Source of the DNA: Bacillus pseudomycoides
Lineage (GTDB): Bacteria > Bacillota > Bacilli > Bacillales > Bacillaceae_G
Direction of reading: 5' to 3'
DNA: 64,000 nt
Assembly: GCF_002582035.1 (NCBI RefSeq)
Contig: NZ_NUQE01000022.1
Location: 1-64,000, forward strand
Made by a program: the position numbers and the translations under genes. The notes beneath the pieces are model-generated. The model made no database searches. It was not told the origin of the DNA and saw only the letters and a list, made by a program, of their open reading frames with translations. This document shows positions 16,116 to 23,334 of this stretch, in pieces (within the stretch, counting starts at the first letter, position 1; every line of letters begins with the position of its first letter).

Positions 16116-16943
16116 ATGCATATTCCAACAACAACACTTCATAACGGTGTGAAAATGCCAATGTTAGGCTTAGGAGTATATAAAGCAAAAGAAGGAGAGG
16201 AAGTAAAACGAGCGGTACATACTGCGTTAGAGGTCGGATACCGTGCAATTGATACAGCTGCTATTTATGAAAATGAAAGCGGTGTCGGAGAAGCAATTCG
16301 TGAATTTGGAATTGCTCGTGAAGAGCTTTTTATTACAACAAAAGTATGGAACGATGAACAAGGATATGAAACGACGCTTAAAGCATTCGAAACAAGTTTA
16401 AAGAAGTTACAGATGGATTATGTGGATCTATATTTAATCCATTGGCCAATACGCGGAAAGTACGTAGATACATATCGCGCTCTTGAAAAATTGTATGAAG
16501 AAGGAAAAGTACGTGCGATTGGTGTGTCAAACTTCCATATTCATCATTTAAAACATTTATTGGCGAATTGTCATATTAAACCAATGGTGAATCAAGTCGA
16601 GCTTCATCCAATGTTAGCACAATTTGAACTTCGCAATTTTTGTCAGCAAGAACAAATTCAAATGGAGGCATGGAGTCCGCTTATGCGAGGCGGAGAGGTA
16701 TTTGAACATCAGGTTATTCAAGAGATTGCTAAAAAATATGGGAAAACACCTGCTCAAGTTATTTTACGCTGGGATATTCAAAGTGGGATTGTAACAATTC
16801 CAAAATCTGTTACACCTTCTCGCATTGCAGAGAATTTTCATATTTTTGATTTTTCATTAACGGAAGAAGAAATAGGACAAATTGATAAACTAGATTGTAA
16901 TAAGCGTTCAGGAACAAATCCAGAGAAATACGATACGATGTAA
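16116..16943 (+). CDS. aldo/keto reductase
   Basis: A 275-residue NADPH-dependent carbonyl reductase of the AKR5 type (similar to B. subtilis YtbE/YvgN). The catalytic tetrad is visible: Asp and Tyr in AIDTAAIYENE, Lys in FITTKVWN and His in YLIHWPI. The NADPH phosphate-binding segment TIPKSVTPSRIAEN is near 225. Probable role: detoxifying reactive aldehydes such as methylglyoxal. It has an AAAGGAGGAG site and converges on the yqkF-like reductase across a shared terminator. Confidence 0.93.
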   Translation: MHIPTTTLHNGVKMPMLGLGVYKAKEGEEVKRAVHTALEVGYRAIDTAAIYENESGVGEAIREFGIAREELFITTKVWNDEQGYETTLKAFETSLKKLQMDYVDLYLIHWPIRGKYVDTYRALEKLYEEGKVRAIGVSNFHIHHLKHLLANCHIKPMVNQVELHPMLAQFELRNFCQQEQIQMEAWSPLMRGGEVFEHQVIQEIAKKYGKTPAQVILRWDIQSGIVTIPKSVTPSRIAENFHIFDFSLTEEEIGQIDKLDCNKRSGTNPEKYDTM

Positions 16944-16974
16944 AAAAAGCTACCGGTTTTTCGGTAGCTTTTTT
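16943..16974. terminator. bidirectional terminator
   Basis: The stem AAAAAAGCTACCG / CGGTAGCTTTTTT lies between two convergent reductase genes. Confidence 0.9.
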
Positions 16975-17888
16975 CATCGATGAGATTCATATGTATCTAA
17001 TTTCGCAAATGCTTGAATGTGTGTGTATTGTTCGTCTGTCAATGAATTTGTAGTGGCTGCTTTTACGTTCTCACGTAATTGGTCAATTGAGCTTGCGCCT
17101 GGAATGAGAGCTGCAATTGCCCGGGTATGTAGGCAATATTGAAGCGCGGTTTCTGTTAGAGAGCGCTTATTTGTTATTTCGTTCACACGAGATACGATGT
17201 GTTTTACTTCATCATAATTGTAAGAGAGATAGTCTTTTTCTTTCACTTTAGCTAATTTCTGTTCATTGTTACTAGTTAATAAACCCTTTGCGAGTGGACC
17301 GCGAGCAATTACGCTAATATTGTGTTCTTGCAAGAATGGGAACCATTCTTCTGGGCGACGGTTTAATATGTTATATTCCATTAAAATACTTACTATATTA
17401 GAACGCTCTGCATATTGGCGAATGACATTAGGACGGATAGAAGAAATCCCATAATGACGAATGACTCCTTCTTGTTTTAGTTCTTCAAATGTTTCAATGA
17501 CTTCGTCAATATTATCTTCAATTGTTCCGCCATGTAGCTGATATAAATCGATATAATCCGTTTTTAATCGGCGCAGGCTTTCTTTTACTTCCTCTTTTAT
17601 ATATGCCTTAGAAGGGTCCCAAGACCAACCGTTTTTTTCTTCTGTCCAGCGGTTCCCAACTTTTGTAGCAAGTACAACTTGTTCTCGTTTTCCCTGTAAC
17701 GCTTTTCCGACAAACTCTTCATTTAATCCATAATTGTATAAATCGGCCGTATCTAAAAAATTAATGCCTAAATCTAACGCTTCATGAATGATTTGAATGG
17801 CTTCTGTTTCATTTGTCCCAAGTGACATGCATCCAAGTCCAATTTCACTTACATATAAATCTGAATTTCCTAATTGACGTGTTTTCAT
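16974..17888 (-). CDS. yqkF: aldo/keto reductase, YqkF-like
   Basis: A 304-residue reductase of the AKR11 group. Features: TRQLGNSDLYVSEIGLGCMS, LDTADLYNYG with catalytic Asp and Tyr, ATKVGNRW with Lys, and YQLHGGTIEDNIDE with His. The pattern matches B. subtilis YqkF almost motif for motif. The start at 17888 follows AAGGAGGG; the longer open frame would cross the mciZ gene and is rejected. It lies 52 bp downstream of mciZ on the same strand, so read-through from the mciZ promoter is possible. Confidence 0.93.
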   Translation of the reverse strand: MKTRQLGNSDLYVSEIGLGCMSLGTNETEAIQIIHEALDLGINFLDTADLYNYGLNEEFVGKALQGKREQVVLATKVGNRWTEEKNGWSWDPSKAYIKEEVKESLRRLKTDYIDLYQLHGGTIEDNIDEVIETFEELKQEGVIRHYGISSIRPNVIRQYAERSNIVSILMEYNILNRRPEEWFPFLQEHNISVIARGPLAKGLLTSNNEQKLAKVKEKDYLSYNYDEVKHIVSRVNEITNKRSLTETALQYCLHTRAIAALIPGASSIDQLRENVKAATTNSLTDEQYTHIQAFAKLDTYESHR

Positions 17889-17940
17889 AATTCCCTCCTT
17901 ACTTTTATTGTACGAAAGCGTAAGGAGTTTCACAAACACT

Positions 17941-18069
17941 TTACCTTTTTGTATTTGTAATCCAGTCATGAACAGTTTTATAACGTTGTTCATATTGTTT
18001 TAACATATGTCGAATTTCCCAAGCTTTTCCGACTAATGTTACTCGATTTGGTAAAATATACACTTTCAT
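17941..18069 (-). CDS. mciZ: MciZ-like inhibitor of FtsZ (42 aa)
   Basis: A short gene easily missed by length cut-offs. The product begins MKVYILPNRVTLVGKAWEIR and ends VHDWITNTKR. B. subtilis MciZ (40 aa) has, from memory, the same frame: MKV, a short basic stretch, LVGKAWEIR, LK-Y, V-DWI. MciZ caps FtsZ filaments in the mother cell during sporulation and blocks further Z-ring formation. An AGGAGCGAG site precedes the ATG and a sigma-E promoter is upstream. The B. subtilis gene also lies between yqkF and nudF. Both sequence and context support the call. Confidence 0.9.
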   Translation of the reverse strand: MKVYILPNRVTLVGKAWEIRHMLKQYEQRYKTVHDWITNTKR

Positions 18070-18097
18070 TTTCGTCTCGCTCCTTTCAATGTGATAG

Positions 18098-18127
18098 AAT
18101 GTATGAAGAAAGACTAGGAAATAGAAC
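18098..18127 (-). promoter_or_regulatory. sigma-E promoter of mciZ
   Basis: On the minus strand GTTCTATT, 14 bp, CATACATT. The -10 matches the sigma-E consensus CATACANT; the -35 is a fair match to GTCATATT. Predicted start is about 20 nt before the mciZ ATG. Confidence 0.78.
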
Positions 18128-18143
18128 AGGGAGATGAAGCCTT

Positions 18144-18683
18144 ATGAGTAATCTTGAAGAAAGAACGATTGCGACTGAGCCTATTTTTGATGGAAGAATA
18201 ATTAAAGTTCGTGTTGATGAAGTAGTATTACCAAATGGTGAGAAGAGTAAACGTGAAATTGTGAAGCATCCTGGTGCGGTAGCGATTATTGCAATTACGG
18301 ATGACGAGAAAATTGTATTAGTTGAACAGTATCGCAAAGCGATGGAAAAAGTGCTTGTAGAAATTCCTGCTGGAAAGTTAGAGCAGGGAGAAAAACCTGA
18401 AGCAACAGCAATTCGTGAATTAGAGGAAGAAACAGGGTACATATGTGATAATATGGAGCTCATTACGTCATTCTACACATCACCAGGGTTCGCAGATGAA
18501 ATCGTATATGTATATGAAGCGACTGGCTTGAAGAAGAAGGAAGATAAAGCGGATCTTGATGAAGATGAGTTCGTTGAATTAATGGAAGTATCATTAGAAG
18601 AAGCGCTTCAACTTATAAAAGAACAACGTATTCATGATGCAAAAACAATGTTTGCAATTCAATATTTACAATTGAAAAAATAA
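18144..18683 (+). CDS. nudF: ADP-ribose pyrophosphatase (NUDIX)
   Basis: A 179-residue NUDIX hydrolase that splits ADP-ribose to AMP and ribose-5-phosphate. The NUDIX box is complete: GKLEQGEKPEATAIRELEEE followed by TGY (about 76-98). The downstream TSPGFADEIVYVYEA stretch is typical of the ADPRase subfamily. Length and order (yqkF, mciZ, nudF) match B. subtilis. AGGGAGATGA site upstream. Its promoter region is shared back-to-back with the sigma-E promoter of mciZ. Confidence 0.94.
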   Translation: MSNLEERTIATEPIFDGRIIKVRVDEVVLPNGEKSKREIVKHPGAVAIIAITDDEKIVLVEQYRKAMEKVLVEIPAGKLEQGEKPEATAIRELEEETGYICDNMELITSFYTSPGFADEIVYVYEATGLKKKEDKADLDEDEFVELMEVSLEEALQLIKEQRIHDAKTMFAIQYLQLKK

Positions 18684-18715
18684 AAACACTCGCGTAAAGC
18701 GAGTGTTTATTTTTG
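18684..18715 (+). terminator. intrinsic terminator
   Basis: AAACACTCGC / GCGAGTGTTT with a 5-nt loop and T tract, after nudF. Confidence 0.88.
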
Positions 18716-18750
18716 TGAAATTTGAAGATGACTAGCTGTAGCGTCTCTTT

Positions 18751-18903
18751 TTTATCCCGCTATTCGCGGGCAGTAAGACCCCCACCTTAAGATTCAGAGA
18801 GAAGCAAAGAAGATAGGTGGGGGATAACTGCTGGCATGCGCCCGATTGGTTCAACTAACCTTTTGTGAGGAAAAACGTTTCACAAAAGGAAGTTTCACTT
18901 TAT
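18751..18903 (-). repeat. bcr1-type repeat, full length, variant hairpin
   Basis: TTTAT on both ends. The first hairpin arms are CCTTTTGTGA / TCACAAAAGG, as in the copy at the window start but with a different loop. The outer TTTAT contains the stop codon of the acetyltransferase. Confidence 0.92.
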
Positions 18904-19451
18904 TGTATTTTTGCATATACACATGTGTCACGTAAACTACCATCAGGAGCAAGGAAGTCATTTTCGAGCGTACCTTCTAGAATAAACTCTAGGCGCTCTG
19001 CAACTAATCGTGCGTTTGTATTATTGGCATCACAGCGAATTTCAAGACGTTTTGCTCCCAGTTTATCGAAGGCGAATTGAACAGCTCCTTTTAATGCTTC
19101 CGTCATATATCCTTGTTTTGTATAAGAGCTATGAAGCCAAAAGCTCATAGAAAACTTTGGAATATCCCAGTTTTCTGGATGAAGGGTGAGTGCACCGATG
19201 AAAGTACCTGATGTTTTATCGTATAGATGAAACGGTAATGTTTCACGAAGTAAAAACTTTCCATGGGCAGCTCTAACTGCTGCTTCTGCCGTTTCTTCAG
19301 TTTCATGTGTAATAGACATCCATGGCTGTAGATCCTCTAAAGAAGTTTGAATTGCTTCATAAACTTCTGCCCCATCGCCAGGGAATGGTTTACGTACCTG
19401 CAGACGCTCGGTCTGAAATAATGTTGGAAAATCTAATAATAGTTGTTTCAA
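18900..19451 (-). CDS. GNAT acetyltransferase, RimJ/RimL type
   Basis: A 183-residue acetyltransferase similar to B. subtilis YdaF. Signs: TERLQVRKPFPGDGAEVYEA at the N-terminus, GALTLHPENW, SFWLHSSYTKQGYMTEALKG (acetyl-CoA pyrophosphate-binding loop, about 108-127), and EIRCDANNTNARLVAERL. The substrate is unknown; relatives modify ribosomal proteins, tRNA-related molecules or antibiotics. Monocistronic; the stop codon falls inside a bcr1-type repeat. Confidence 0.88.
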   Translation of the reverse strand: MKQLLLDFPTLFQTERLQVRKPFPGDGAEVYEAIQTSLEDLQPWMSITHETEETAEAAVRAAHGKFLLRETLPFHLYDKTSGTFIGALTLHPENWDIPKFSMSFWLHSSYTKQGYMTEALKGAVQFAFDKLGAKRLEIRCDANNTNARLVAERLEFILEGTLENDFLAPDGSLRDTCVYAKIQ

Positions 19452-19529
19452 ACGAAATCCCTCCTAATCTCTATCTTTAATCTCTATCTTTAAGTTTAGC
19501 AAAGTGGCGTGGAATTTCAATGTTAATTC

Positions 19530-19558
19530 GTCATACTTTTTTCTTTCTATCATACATT
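19530..19558 (+). promoter_or_regulatory. sigma-E promoter of spoIIM
   Basis: GTCATACT, 13 bp, CATACATT: a near-consensus sigma-E promoter about 30 bp upstream of spoIIM, whose B. subtilis counterpart is sigma-E dependent. Confidence 0.88.
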
Positions 19559-19588
19559 CTAGTAAGAGGAAGAACGGGGGGACGTAAT

Positions 19589-20239
19589 ATGCTAAGGAAA
19601 TCGTCTTGGCAAGATCGTGTAACATATCATGTACAGGAACACGCTTCATTATATGTATTTGTAGCTGTACTTTTATTAATGGGGGTTATTTTTGGGGCGA
19701 TCCTTGTGAATAGTTTACAAATAAGTCAAAAACAAGATTTGTATTTTTATTTAAGTCGTTTTTTTGGACAAGTTTCCAAAGGGCAATTTGCAAATGCAGG
19801 TGAGATGTTCCGCGAAAGCTACTTATCACAACTGAAATATATTGGTTTTATTTGGATTTTAGGTATTTCCATCATTGGTTTGCCACTTATTTTTATTTTA
19901 TTATTTTTAAAAGGAGTCGTTGTTGGCTTTACAGTAGGTTTTTTAGTAAGTCAACTTGGGTGGAACGGTTTATTATTAGCATTTGTGTCTGTACTTCCAC
20001 AAAATTTAATTATTATCCCAACATTTCTTATTATGACGACGATCGCCGCTAGCTTTTCCTTGCGCATGATCCGTCATCAATTTATTCGAAAAGTAAATGA
20101 GCCCCTATTACCACTTTTTATCCGCTATACTTGCTTTTTTCTTGTTATTGGTGCAGTGTTAGCGATTGCCTCAGGGATTGAAGCTTATGCATCACCAATT
20201 TTTATGAAACAAGTCATGGATACTATTAATAAAAAATAA
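19589..20239 (+). CDS. spoIIM: stage II sporulation protein M
   Basis: A 216-residue membrane protein with about five hydrophobic helices. With SpoIID and SpoIIP it forms the engulfment machine (DMP complex) that remodels septal peptidoglycan; SpoIIM is the membrane scaffold. Features: a cytoplasmic N-terminus, MGVIFGAILVNSL, GLPLIFILLFLKGVVVGFTV and LPQNLIIIPTF. The start at 19589 follows GGGGGGAC; the longer frame would include the sigma-E promoter itself. Lying between nudF and fur matches B. subtilis. Confidence 0.95.
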   Translation: MLRKSSWQDRVTYHVQEHASLYVFVAVLLLMGVIFGAILVNSLQISQKQDLYFYLSRFFGQVSKGQFANAGEMFRESYLSQLKYIGFIWILGISIIGLPLIFILLFLKGVVVGFTVGFLVSQLGWNGLLLAFVSVLPQNLIIIPTFLIMTTIAASFSLRMIRHQFIRKVNEPLLPLFIRYTCFFLVIGAVLAIASGIEAYASPIFMKQVMDTINKK

Positions 20240-20247
20240 TTACACTT

Positions 20248-20262
20248 TGAGAATTATTATCA
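20248..20262 (+). promoter_or_regulatory. Fur/PerR-type box upstream of fur
   Basis: TGAGAATTATTATCA differs from the 7-1-7 Fur box consensus TGATAATNATTATCA at one position. It lies 22 bp upstream of the -35. PerR sites are similar, and B. subtilis fur is PerR-controlled, so either regulator fits. Confidence 0.7.
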
Positions 20263-20284
20263 AGTGATTTTGATTATTTTTCTT

Positions 20285-20312
20285 TTGACAGTTTCCCTTC
20301 TTCTGATATAAT
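20285..20312 (+). promoter_or_regulatory. fur promoter (sigma-A)
   Basis: Perfect TTGACA and TATAAT with a 16-bp spacer, about 35 bp before the fur start codon. Confidence 0.88.
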
Positions 20313-20346
20313 GGGGTAAGAGTGGCGAGGGAGGGAGTAGTACCGA

Positions 20347-20802
20347 ATGGAAGAAAGAATTGATCGAATTAAAAAGCAATTACATGCAGCGAGTTATAAG
20401 TTAACACCACAACGTGAATCTACAGTTCGCGTGCTGCTAGAAAATGAAGAAGACCATTTAAGCGCGGAAGATGTTTACCTCCTTGTAAAAGAAAAGTCGC
20501 CAGAGATCGGACTTGCAACCGTCTATCGGACTTTGGAATTATTATCCGAGTTAAAGATTGTCGACAAGATTAATTTCGGTGACGGTGTTTCGCGCTATGA
20601 CCTAAGACAAGAAGGAGCATCACGTTTTCATCATCATTTAATTTGTACAGAATGTGGTGCGGTAGAAGAAATTCAAGAAGATTTACTTTGTGAAGTAGAA
20701 AAAAGAGTAGAAAATGAGTGGCGCTTTAAAGTAAAGGACCATCGTTTAACGTTCCATGGTATTTGTGAGAAGTGTCAAGAAAAATTAACAGAAGAAAATT
20801 AA
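20347..20802 (+). CDS. fur: ferric uptake regulator
   Basis: A 151-residue iron-responsive repressor. The N-terminal winged helix contains KLTPQRESTVRVLLEN and the recognition segment GLATVYRTLELLSE (about 57-70). The metal-sensing and dimerisation half has the RFHHHLICTEC stretch and two CxxC pairs, CTEC and CEKC, the structural zinc site. The neighbourhood spoIIM, fur, yqzK, xerD is the B. subtilis order, where the Fur paralogue here is Fur itself rather than PerR or Zur. Probably autoregulated or PerR-regulated through the upstream box. Confidence 0.95.
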   Translation: MEERIDRIKKQLHAASYKLTPQRESTVRVLLENEEDHLSAEDVYLLVKEKSPEIGLATVYRTLELLSELKIVDKINFGDGVSRYDLRQEGASRFHHHLICTECGAVEEIQEDLLCEVEKRVENEWRFKVKDHRLTFHGICEKCQEKLTEEN

Positions 20803-20838
20803 CCTGTTCCTATTTAATTAGGAAGAGGTTTTTTTATT
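20801..20838 (+). terminator. intrinsic terminator after fur
   Basis: The stem AACCTGTTCCTA / TAGGAAGAGGTT with one mismatch is followed by a T tract. Confidence 0.85.
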
Positions 20839-20842
20839 GTAA

Positions 20843-20893
20843 ATGGATAAGGCTCCCTGCCTTAAGGTTTTAGAGAGATAAGTGGTGGAAGTT
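20843..20893 (-). repeat. decayed bcr1-like fragment
   Basis: The series AAGGCTCCCTGCCTTAAGGTTTTAGAGAGA... AAGTGGTGGAAG resembles the second-hairpin module of reverse-oriented copies. Doubtful. Confidence 0.35.
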
Positions 20894-20964
20894 TTCATAA
20901 TTAGGTATAAATGATGAAAAGCTTGGCATATGTTGTAATAACATACATTTTGGAGGAATATACA

Positions 20965-21195
20965 ATGCGCCGAGCAATTCAAATTATTTTTGATGGTATA
21001 AAAGTATTTTTATTGTTTATTAGTTGTACCATTTTGTTTTATTTCGCTATACTATGGATAAATGAAGAATATGAAAGTTATCATCGTTATGATAAGCCTA
21101 AAGAAGAAATGGTAGAAAAAGTATCTGGAACAGAGGAGCCTGCGAAAGATGCTTTCGTCAACAGAATGATTTTTTTCTATGAAAATGGGGAGTAG
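20965..21195 (+). CDS. yqzK: YqzK-like small membrane protein (DUF4227)
   Basis: A 76-residue protein with one transmembrane helix (about residues 10-31, VFLLFISCTILFYFAILWI) and a charged tail (ESYHRYDKPKEEMVEKVSG). The gene sits between fur and xerD exactly as yqzK does in B. subtilis. The ATG at 20965 follows TTGGAGGAAT. It ends six bases before xerD, so the two are likely cotranscribed. Function unknown. Confidence 0.85.
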   Translation: MRRAIQIIFDGIKVFLLFISCTILFYFAILWINEEYESYHRYDKPKEEMVEKVSGTEEPAKDAFVNRMIFFYENGE

Positions 21196-21201
21196 AGAAG
21201 A

Positions 21202-22092
21202 TTGGAAGATCAATTACAAGACTTTATTCATTATATGGTTGTTGAAAAAGGATTAGCTCAAAATACAGTTGTATCATATGAGCGCGATTTAAAAAGTTAT
21301 ACGAAGTATTTACAAAAAGTAGAACAAATTACATCTTTTCATGATGTAGCGCGCATGCATATTGTGAACTTTTTACATCATCTAAAAGATAATGGGAAAT
21401 CTTCGAAAACAATGGCACGTCACATTGCATCTGTACGGTCGTTTCATCAATTTTTATTGCGTGAACGTGTTGTGGAACATGACCCGTCTGTACATATTGA
21501 AACGCCTCAAGGTGAACGTAAATTACCGAAAGTGTTATCGATTAATGAAGTAGAAGCATTATTACAAATACCGAAAAGAACGAGTGCATTTGGAATTCGT
21601 GATAAGGCTATGTTGGAGTTATTATATGCAACAGGATTACGTGTTTCCGAATTAATTGAATTAAACTTATCAGATGTACATTTAACAATGGGGTTTGTTC
21701 GTTGTGTCGGAAAGGGAAATAAAGAGAGAATTATCCCTCTTGGCAGTTTAGCGACAGAAGCGATTCAGTATTATATTGAAAAAGGAAGACCGGAACTCTT
21801 AGGAAAGAAAATGGCCGAAGCGCTCTTTTTAAATCATCATGGAAACCGTTTATCTCGCCAAGGATTTTGGAAGATTTTAAAAAGGCTTGCACAAGAGGCG
21901 AATATTCAAAAAGAACTTACACCGCATACATTGCGTCATTCCTTTGCAACGCATTTACTAGAGAATGGAGCAGATTTAAGGGCAGTACAAGAAATGCTTG
22001 GCCATGCTGACATTTCGACAACACAAATTTATACACATGTTTCAAAAACTAGATTAAAAGATGTATATAAACAGTTCCATCCAAGGGCATGA
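21202..22092 (+). CDS. xerD: site-specific tyrosine recombinase XerD
   Basis: A 296-residue recombinase that, with a XerC/CodV partner, resolves chromosome dimers at the terminus dif site. The N-terminal SAM-like core-binding domain includes [17 protein letters not shown]. The catalytic domain has Arg in [27 protein letters not shown] (HxxR), [14 protein letters not shown] with the final His and the nucleophilic Tyr. The TTG start at 21202 gives the family length, though its ribosome-binding site (AGAGAAG) is weak. This suggests coupling to yqzK. Confidence 0.95.
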   Translation: MEDQLQDFIHYMVVEKGLAQNTVVSYERDLKSYTKYLQKVEQITSFHDVARMHIVNFLHHLKDNGKSSKTMARHIASVRSFHQFLLRERVVEHDPSVHIETPQGERKLPKVLSINEVEALLQIPKRTSAFGIRDKAMLELLYATGLRVSELIELNLSDVHLTMGFVRCVGKGNKERIIPLGSLATEAIQYYIEKGRPELLGKKMAEALFLNHHGNRLSRQGFWKILKRLAQEANIQKELTPHTLRHSFATHLLENGADLRAVQEMLGHADISTTQIYTHVSKTRLKDVYKQFHPRA

Positions 22093-22115
22093 GTATTCAT
22101 GTCCTTTTACTTATT

Positions 22116-22174
22116 ATAAAGTGAAACTTTCATCAGTGGGTGGGGGTCTTACTGACTCGTTAATGCGGGATAAA
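22116..22174 (+). repeat. bcr1-type repeat, 59-bp deletion form
   Basis: ATAAA-flanked; joins CATCAGTGGG to GGGGGTCTTACTG across a G-run, leaving only the ends. Confidence 0.85.
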
Positions 22175-22184
22175 ATCAAAGCAC

Positions 22185-22212
22185 TTCACAAAAACTTCAC
22201 AAACATTTCGTA
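22185..22212 (+). promoter_or_regulatory. 11-bp-phased TTCACA boxes
   Basis: TTCACA at 22185, TTCACA at 22196 and TTCGTA at 22207 recur every 11 bp, on one helix face. The layout resembles a PhoP box (TTNACA repeats); the opposite strand reads TTTGTGAA, resembling ResD sites. The site controls the lipoprotein that follows. Confidence 0.55.
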
Positions 22213-22285
22213 CATTGTTTTCAGCAGAAGGCTAGAATATGAACGTATATTTCCTCTATACTAAGATAGGAAGAAGGAGGAAGTT

Positions 22286-23026
22286 ATGATGAAAAAACTT
22301 TTAATTACATTATTTATCACAATGCTAGCGTTAGCTGGTTGTAATACGAAATCAGACGAGACAACGAAAAAGAGTAAGTCGCTTGAAGAAGTAAAGGTAG
22401 AAATAAAAACGAACCCTGAAACATTAAAGCCGAATGAAAAAGTCGAAGTACAAGCAATTGTTACACAAGGGAAAGAAAAAGTAACAGATGCAGACGATGT
22501 AAAGTTTGAAATTTGGAAAGATGGCGACGAGAAAAAAGAGATGCTAGACGCGAAGAATAAAGGTAACGGTGTTTATGCAATCGATAAAACATTCCCATCC
22601 GATGGTGTTTATCATATTATCGCACATACAAATGCACGTGATATGCATGTGATGCCAGAAGTAAAAGTGGCTGTTGGAAATGCAAAAGTTGAGGATACAA
22701 AAACAGAAACAGATGGTCATCATGACGATCATGCTCATGGTGATACAATGATTCATCTGATGGCAGATGGCGTGAAAGCAAATACAGAATCTACAATGAA
22801 AGTACATGTACAACAAAAAGAAGAAACATTAACTGGTGCAGAAGTTCAACTTGAAATTTGGAAAGACGGTGCAGAAAAGCATGAGTTTATTCCAGCAAAA
22901 GAAGATAACAAAGGTGAGTATACAAGTACTTATACATTTAAAGAAGCAGGAACATATAATGTAAAGGTTCATGTACGAAAAGGTGATCTTCATGATCATA
23001 AAGAAGAAACAGTTGAAGTGAAATAA
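22286..23026 (+). CDS. lipoprotein with two YtkA/FixH-like domains
   Basis: A 246-residue surface lipoprotein: basic start, hydrophobic helix and lipobox LALAGC. Two homologous beta-sandwich repeats follow (about 35-130 and 150-246), each with a V-FEIWKDG or VQLEIWKDG motif and an ending like GVYHIIAHTNARD or GTYNVKVHVRKGD. This matches the YtkA-like domain. A His/Asp-rich linker (DGHHDDHAHGD) joins them and could bind a metal such as copper. AAGGAGG lies upstream. Its TAA stop is inside a short bcr1-type repeat. Function inferred only: envelope metal handling or redox stress. Confidence 0.8.
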   Translation: MMKKLLITLFITMLALAGCNTKSDETTKKSKSLEEVKVEIKTNPETLKPNEKVEVQAIVTQGKEKVTDADDVKFEIWKDGDEKKEMLDAKNKGNGVYAIDKTFPSDGVYHIIAHTNARDMHVMPEVKVAVGNAKVEDTKTETDGHHDDHAHGDTMIHLMADGVKANTESTMKVHVQQKEETLTGAEVQLEIWKDGAEKHEFIPAKEDNKGEYTSTYTFKEAGTYNVKVHVRKGDLHDHKEETVEVK

Positions 23027-23077
23027 AGTGAAACTTCCATCAGTGGTGGTCTTACTGCCCGCGAATAGCGGGATAAA
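23023..23077 (+). repeat. bcr1-type repeat, 55-bp deletion form
   Basis: ATAAA at both ends; contains the lipoprotein stop codon and abuts the terminator. The internal deletion junction is the same type as in the copies at 5413 and 22116. Confidence 0.88.
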
Positions 23078-23107
23078 AAACGGCTCTTTTAAAGAGCTGT
23101 TTTTTTA
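23078..23107 (+). terminator. intrinsic terminator
   Basis: AAACGGCTCTT / AAGAGCTGTTT is followed by T's, directly after the repeat. 23108-23229 shows no gene. Confidence 0.85.
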
Positions 23108-23229
23108 TTGGTATGTCGAGAAACATATATCGGTTTCATTAGCGCTTCTAGGTAGAATGTATTACAATGAAAATGTGAAAAAAAAACGAAATGTGATAAA
23201 AATTTCTTAAAAAGAAAGCGTGAACATGT

Positions 23230-23235
23230 TATGAT
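23230..23235 (+). promoter_or_regulatory. deoB operon -10 element
   Basis: TATGAT with TTAAAA about 17 bp upstream; predicted start falls at the left edge of the operator. Confidence 0.5.
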
Positions 23236-23244
23236 AGCAGCATG

Positions 23245-23259
23245 AGATGTCTGACATCT
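23245..23259 (+). promoter_or_regulatory. 7-1-7 palindromic operator before deoB
   Basis: AGATGTC-T-GACATCT is a perfect inverted repeat just downstream of the -10. The GTCTGAC core resembles sites of FCD-type GntR regulators. No such regulator gene is adjacent. Confidence 0.65.
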
Positions 23260-23334
23260 GACTTAGAAGAAAAGGGAAGTTTTTACATCGATTTGAACAT
23301 ACTACATAAGTAGCATATATAGGAGGTTACAGTT

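Noticed and set aside
16974-17993. Longer N-terminal form of the yqkF reductase
   Set aside because: The extension has no ribosome-binding site and crosses the mciZ coding region; the start at 17888 has AAGGAGGG.
19520-19588. Upstream start for spoIIM
   Set aside because: It would overlap the sigma-E promoter; the mRNA start lies downstream of it.
21202-22092. Tyrosine recombinase as sign of a mobile island
   Set aside because: Sequence and neighbourhood (fur, yqzK, deoB) identify the housekeeping XerD.
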